Position numbers and translations under genes: made by a program. Of a DNA stretch of 64,000 nt, positions 60,441-64,000 are shown piece after piece. Numbering within the stretch: position 1 is the stretch's first letter; each line of letters opens with the position of its first letter. The stretch lies in contig NZ_CP136422.1 of assembly GCF_034355335.1 (NCBI RefSeq), positions 263,001-327,000 of the forward strand. The letters run 5' to 3'. The DNA comes from Blautia coccoides. GTDB taxonomy: Bacteria; Bacillota; Clostridia; Lachnospirales; Lachnospiraceae. The notes beneath the pieces were generated by a model, which searched no databases, had not been told where the DNA came from, and saw only the letters and a list, made by a program, of their open reading frames with translations.

Positions 60441-62334
60441 ATATGGGCAGTATAATGGAGACTTGAAAGATATGTCCTTCTTTTGTGAATTCCACAGTTC
60501 CATGGTACTGCTGGACCACTTTTTTCACAGATTCCGTACCGATTCCCGGACCGTCATGTTTGGTCGAATGAAAGCTTCCATTTTTTTCTTTTAACGGATT
60601 GGAAAACGTATTCTCAAACCGGACTAAAAAACCGGATTCTCTGTATGTACCCCATATTTTTATAAAGGGATGATCTGTCTGACACTCCCTGCAGGCCTCA
60701 TAGGCATTTTCCAGTAGATTTCCGAAGAGGATAGAGATATCGGTGTCCTCCATGGAAAGCTCTGCGGGCATTTCCAGAGTGACCTGGAAGGATATATGAT
60801 GAGCGCTGCATTGGCTCTTATAATACTGTAGCAGAGCATCGGCAATGGGGTGGCGGCAGTAGGTTTCCCTGTGGTATGATGTCTGGCTGACCTCACAGCT
60901 TGACAGATAGCGCATAGCCTGCTCGGCCTCCCCGTTTTCCAGAAACTGATACAGGGTACGGAGATGATGGCGCATATCGTGCCTCTGACGCGCAGATTCG
61001 GCTATCTTCTCTGTCAGCTTATCGTAGTGGACTTTCTGAACCGCAACCTGCGTGGACAGTCTCTTTTTTTCTTCCTCATAAAAATGATTCAGCCTGTACG
61101 CTTCGGTCAGTTGTGACCAAAGGAAGAAGGCGCCGGCTGTCACCGCAATTAGGCTGCAGTATTCCGGAAAGAATCCTCCATATTTTGGCTCGTACAGGGG
61201 GAAAATCCTGTCGGACCAGAGGCATACACATACAATGCTTGTGAGGACCGGCACAAAGGAGGAATATCCTTCCTTACAGACGGCGGCATACACAAGATTA
61301 AGTGTAAGATATAGTGAGACAAGAATTTTCACAGCCGTGACAGAGCATGAAAAGATATAATGTACCATTGGTGAGGCATTTCCGAAAGTACCGTATATAA
61401 ATGCCGCAGCGCTGAAAAGCAGTAAAAAAATAGAAAATACCCGGTACCCCTTTGCGCGGCAGTTTAAAAAGACGTTCTGCAGATAAACGTACAGGAAATA
61501 AATGGCGTATGTGGTAAATAACTCCAATCCGTACCAAATGGTTTTTTCTGTACTGAAAAAAGTATAAAATACCGGATAGCATATGTAGACAGTTACCAAC
61601 AGAGACATCAATGAAAAAAGCCCTGCCCTCTTATCCCGCAGCTTCAAAAAGAAATAGGCGGAAAATACACACAGCAGTAACACAAGAATAATCACCGCAC
61701 TGTGCAGGAACAGCCTGACATGCTGATATTCCCACACATTTTCCTCCAAACCGAATATGGGCGGATAAGTCATACCGCTGTAAAAGTGGCTGTGATTGGC
61801 AGTTTGGATCAGTATTTCTGTGGGGCCTTTGGCAGGGAAGGAGATAGTCTTTATTCCGGTTTCTCTTTGTCCATTGTCAGGATCGCCCATGACTGCAAGC
61901 AGCGTGTCGTTGACATACAGTCGGTAGGAGGAGAAAATTTCAGGCAGATACAGAGAATACACCCTGCTTTTTTCGGGCAGTTCAATACACAGTCTGTAGG
62001 CTGCTTCCCCATAGGGGGACTTTTCTTTATTTCCCATGGAAAAATCGTTGTATTTTCCTATGGTAATGAATTCCATAGGTATGTCGGGGAGTCCCTGTTT
62101 AAAGTCGTCAGGGGTGAGGCTGGCCTCGGGATAGAACTGCCACTGATTGGTAAGATAAAACAAGTCATCCTTTAGGGAATTCTCGTCAAGGCAGAGAACT
62201 CCGCTGATGGGCTGAAGGCAGTTGTCAGTGTACTTATTGTCTTTCTTATAGAAAAAGAATAAGATCAAAGAGAAACAAACGGTACTGATGAAAAAAGCTA
62301 TTACGGTTCGCAGCAAATTTTTATGCAGTCTCAT
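60439..62334 (-). CDS. 7TM-DISM sensor histidine kinase, GHKL type
   Basis: This 631-residue kinase has an N-terminal membrane helix (about 10-28), an extracellular beta-sandwich domain (about 45-200, with SLYLPEIFSSYRLYVNDTLLAVMGD), seven membrane helices (about 210-405), a coiled coil, His452 in RQRHDMRHHL and a GHKL ATPase (NLLENAYEAC, GPGIGTESVKK). This resembles HPK10-type kinases paired with LytTR regulators. No response regulator gene is next to it in the window. It lies 3 bases after the surface-protein gene, so the two are co-transcribed. Confidence 0.9.
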   Translation of the reverse strand: MRLHKNLLRTVIAFFISTVCFSLILFFFYKKDNKYTDNCLQPISGVLCLDENSLKDDLFYLTNQWQFYPEASLTPDDFKQGLPDIPMEFITIGKYNDFSMGNKEKSPYGEAAYRLCIELPEKSRVYSLYLPEIFSSYRLYVNDTLLAVMGDPDNGQRETGIKTISFPAKGPTEILIQTANHSHFYSGMTYPPIFGLEENVWEYQHVRLFLHSAVIILVLLLCVFSAYFFLKLRDKRAGLFSLMSLLVTVYICYPVFYTFFSTEKTIWYGLELFTTYAIYFLYVYLQNVFLNCRAKGYRVFSIFLLLFSAAAFIYGTFGNASPMVHYIFSCSVTAVKILVSLYLTLNLVYAAVCKEGYSSFVPVLTSIVCVCLWSDRIFPLYEPKYGGFFPEYCSLIAVTAGAFFLWSQLTEAYRLNHFYEEEKKRLSTQVAVQKVHYDKLTEKIAESARQRHDMRHHLRTLYQFLENGEAEQAMRYLSSCEVSQTSYHRETYCRHPIADALLQYYKSQCSAHHISFQVTLEMPAELSMEDTDISILFGNLLENAYEACRECQTDHPFIKIWGTYRESGFLVRFENTFSNPLKEKNGSFHSTKHDGPGIGTESVKKVVQQYHGTVEFTKEGHIFQVSIILPI

Positions 62335-62337
62335 GTT

Positions 62338-64000
62338 TTACTTCTTCACCCGCTTTCTTTTAGACAGCAAAATATATACGGTAGGGAGCGCCGCAGCGGA
62401 TATGAGCAGTAAGGCAGCGGGGACCACTTTTCTTTTGACGGGATTTCTTTGTGCGGACTCATCCTCGTATTTCAGTTCATAAAAACCAGATGCCTGTATT
62501 TCAAATGACGCATAACCATTTATTTCTGTTATCTCGATATCTGTCTTTTTGCCGTCCAGATATAATGTGTCAGGCAGTGTGTGTCCGCTTATTGGCACAG
62601 TCACCTTCATACCGGAATCAGGAAAGACTTCTATATTATTTACCAGTATACGCAGCCGGAAAGAAAGTTTATCTGATCTTGTGATCTGAACAGCCAGGAG
62701 GTCCGAGTCTTTGAGGTCCAATTTTTTCAGAAATGAAGAGGGTATCTTTATCGTGATATTTTCACCGGTAAAGGGAATGTAATCACCGTATGTTTTATAT
62801 AGATAAGATAATCTTGTACCTGATATTTCTGTAAGACCTTTTTTGACTTTTTCTTCCGGAACCAAAGAGGCGGTGCTGCTTGCCGGGGTGCTTTCTGCGT
62901 TTTCAGAGGATTCCCCGGAAGTACCTGACTGAGTACCTGGGACACTGTTTTTGTTTTGAGTGTCACTGTCCTTTGCTGCGTCATCAGTGGCAGGTTCTTC
63001 CGGTTTTGCTTGGATATCCCCACCAGGAGTGCCGGATTGTGTGCTGCCGGGAGGTGAATTATCCCCCGGCTGCTGTGTGGAGGATCCTTGGGAAGGCGCC
63101 TCTTGGCCGGGCTGCTGTGTGGGGGATTCTTCGGAAGGTGCCTCTTGACCGGGCTGCTGTGCAGGCGGCTTTTCTAAAGGTGCATTTCCGTTTTCATGTG
63201 AAGGGGGCGCCGGCTGGTTGATTTCCGGGGATTCGGGAGTCTCTGTGGAGTCCCCGCCGTCACGGTTGCCTTCTATGGAAGAGTATTCTGTATTCGTGCC
63301 GTCATCCAGGACGCATATAATATTGCTGTAAGCGCCCTGTGTCTTAAAGTAAAAATAATAATATTTGTTCAAATGCAGTTTGCTGCGGCTGATAGAAATG
63401 CTTCCGGGCGATATTTTTATGAAGCTGGTATCATCACAGTGCGTAAACTGACTGTAGGGGATTGCGTCTTCTTCAAGGGGAACCTCACTTTCAAAGTAGT
63501 AAATGTCCAGGTCAGACCAAGGGGAAGGGACTCTGGATAGTTCCGCTGTAAAGGAATTGGAAAAAACGGCAGTTATGTAGAAGTTCCAGCTCTCTCTGTC
63601 AGAGACATATAAAGTTTTTTCGTAGTGGGCCAGCTCATCTGCCAAAAAGTATTGATCTGCAAAGTTCTCGTTGATCCTTATAGTGAGCGGAACTTTATAG
63701 GTTCCCTCACGGCTGATGTCCACAGAGGAGAAGTCCCAGTCCAGATCAAGTATGGCTGAATGCATCAGATCAGAAGTAACTCCTATCCAATGGCTGTAGA
63801 ATGAGGAGTTGAGATTTTCCATATAATCTTCGTCGTCTTTGTAAACGATCTCCGGGCCGATCAGTGCATTTAGTGGAGTTACTGCGTTCAAATTCACGAT
63901 TTCTCTCTTCTCATCTTTGGGAAAAATATTGAGAAAGACGTGTACAGTGGGGAGCTGCAGTCCTTCTGCCAGCCGAAATCCGTCGGGCACAATAACTTTT
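62338..64000 (-). CDS. Proline-rich surface protein with C-terminal anchor (5' end beyond window)
   Basis: The frame is open to the right edge, and at least 554 residues are visible. The N-terminal half has beta-rich segments (VPLTIRINENFADQY, SWNFYITAVFSNSF). A Pro/Gln/Ser/Glu-rich linker follows with 14-residue repeats beginning QQPGQEAPS, then another beta domain (ENITIKIPSSFLKKL). A membrane helix before a basic tail (SKRKRVKK) replaces an LPxTG motif. It is probably a cell-wall-spanning protein acting with the kinase encoded downstream. Confidence 0.8.
   Translation of the reverse strand, partial: KVIVPDGFRLAEGLQLPTVHVFLNIFPKDEKREIVNLNAVTPLNALIGPEIVYKDDEDYMENLNSSFYSHWIGVTSDLMHSAILDLDWDFSSVDISREGTYKVPLTIRINENFADQYFLADELAHYEKTLYVSDRESWNFYITAVFSNSFTAELSRVPSPWSDLDIYYFESEVPLEEDAIPYSQFTHCDDTSFIKISPGSISISRSKLHLNKYYYFYFKTQGAYSNIICVLDDGTNTEYSSIEGNRDGGDSTETPESPEINQPAPPSHENGNAPLEKPPAQQPGQEAPSEESPTQQPGQEAPSQGSSTQQPGDNSPPGSTQSGTPGGDIQAKPEEPATDDAAKDSDTQNKNSVPGTQSGTSGESSENAESTPASSTASLVPEEKVKKGLTEISGTRLSYLYKTYGDYIPFTGENITIKIPSSFLKKLDLKDSDLLAVQITRSDKLSFRLRILVNNIEVFPDSGMKVTVPISGHTLPDTLYLDGKKTDIEITEINGYASFEIQASGFYELKYEDESAQRNPVKRKVVPAALLLISAAALPTVYILLSKRKRVKK
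63065..63165 (-). repeat. 42-base tandem repeat in the surface-protein gene
   Basis: Two and a half units encode QQPGQEAPS-x-x-S-x-T. Units differ by several bases, so the repeat is moderately old. It lies in the proline-rich spacer region. Confidence 0.7.

Overview
The window looks like chromosome from a gut-type Lachnospiraceae (Bacillota, Clostridia; Blautia- or Hungatella-like). This is inferred from gene content: strong AGGAGG-type ribosome binding sites, lipobox-bearing ABC sugar-binding proteins, six AraC-type regulators each beside a transport or glycan locus, LplB/YtcP-type importers, and a rpmG-secE-nusG-rplK-rplA block. No rRNA, tRNA, CRISPR array, prophage or insertion sequence was recognised.

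Layout, left end. Positions 1-8014 hold a GH29 alpha-L-fucosidase (minus, cut by the left edge) divergent from an AraC regulator. That regulator overlaps a response regulator followed by a BcrAB-like ABC exporter and its histidine kinase. A DUF2264 (GH154-like) enzyme follows. Positions 8063-15400 are a uronic-acid oligosaccharide locus: a membrane-spanning AraC regulator, LplB/YtcP/LipO-like importer genes, and a GH88 unsaturated glucuronyl hydrolase. Positions 15517-21720 hold an AraC protein fused to a beta-sandwich-like domain, a second two-component system with a BceAB-like FtsX-type ABC transporter, and a 59-residue peptide gene facing it.

Middle. Positions 21901-26391 hold an AraC regulator, a GT-C-like membrane protein, a DUF3887 lipoprotein and an amidohydrolase. 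Positions 26419-36502 are a peptide module: AroM and DUF1177 genes on the minus strand, divergent from a complete dipeptide/oligopeptide importer interleaved with two M20 hydrolases. Positions 36579-36844 hold a compact locus with the architecture of a type I toxin-antitoxin system (hairpin-sequestered Shine-Dalgarno, long-range 5'-3' pairing, convergent antisense promoter) but an eroded toxin ORF. Positions 36867-45209 are an ABC sugar importer operon carrying an SDR dehydrogenase, a Gfo/Idh/MocA oxidoreductase, a xylose-isomerase-like TIM barrel and two paralogous VOC proteins. It has no glycosidase or kinase, which suggests oxidation-first sugar or glycoside breakdown. A GH1 beta-glucosidase and a DUF3887-alpha/beta-hydrolase lipoprotein follow.

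Right end. Positions 48559-52821 hold a radical SAM protein and its TetR regulator behind a promoter whose spacer is a 16-bp palindrome, then an AAA ATPase, an M50-like membrane metalloprotease and a DUF1622 protein. Positions 52974-57996 are a third CUT1-type sugar importer with a metallo-beta-lactamase-fold gene between its two permease genes and a divergent AraC regulator. Positions 58197-60383 are the ribosomal/translocation block, with two near-identical leader hairpins before rplK and rplA. On the minus strand to the right edge are a proline-rich surface protein (partial) and a 7TM-DISM histidine kinase.
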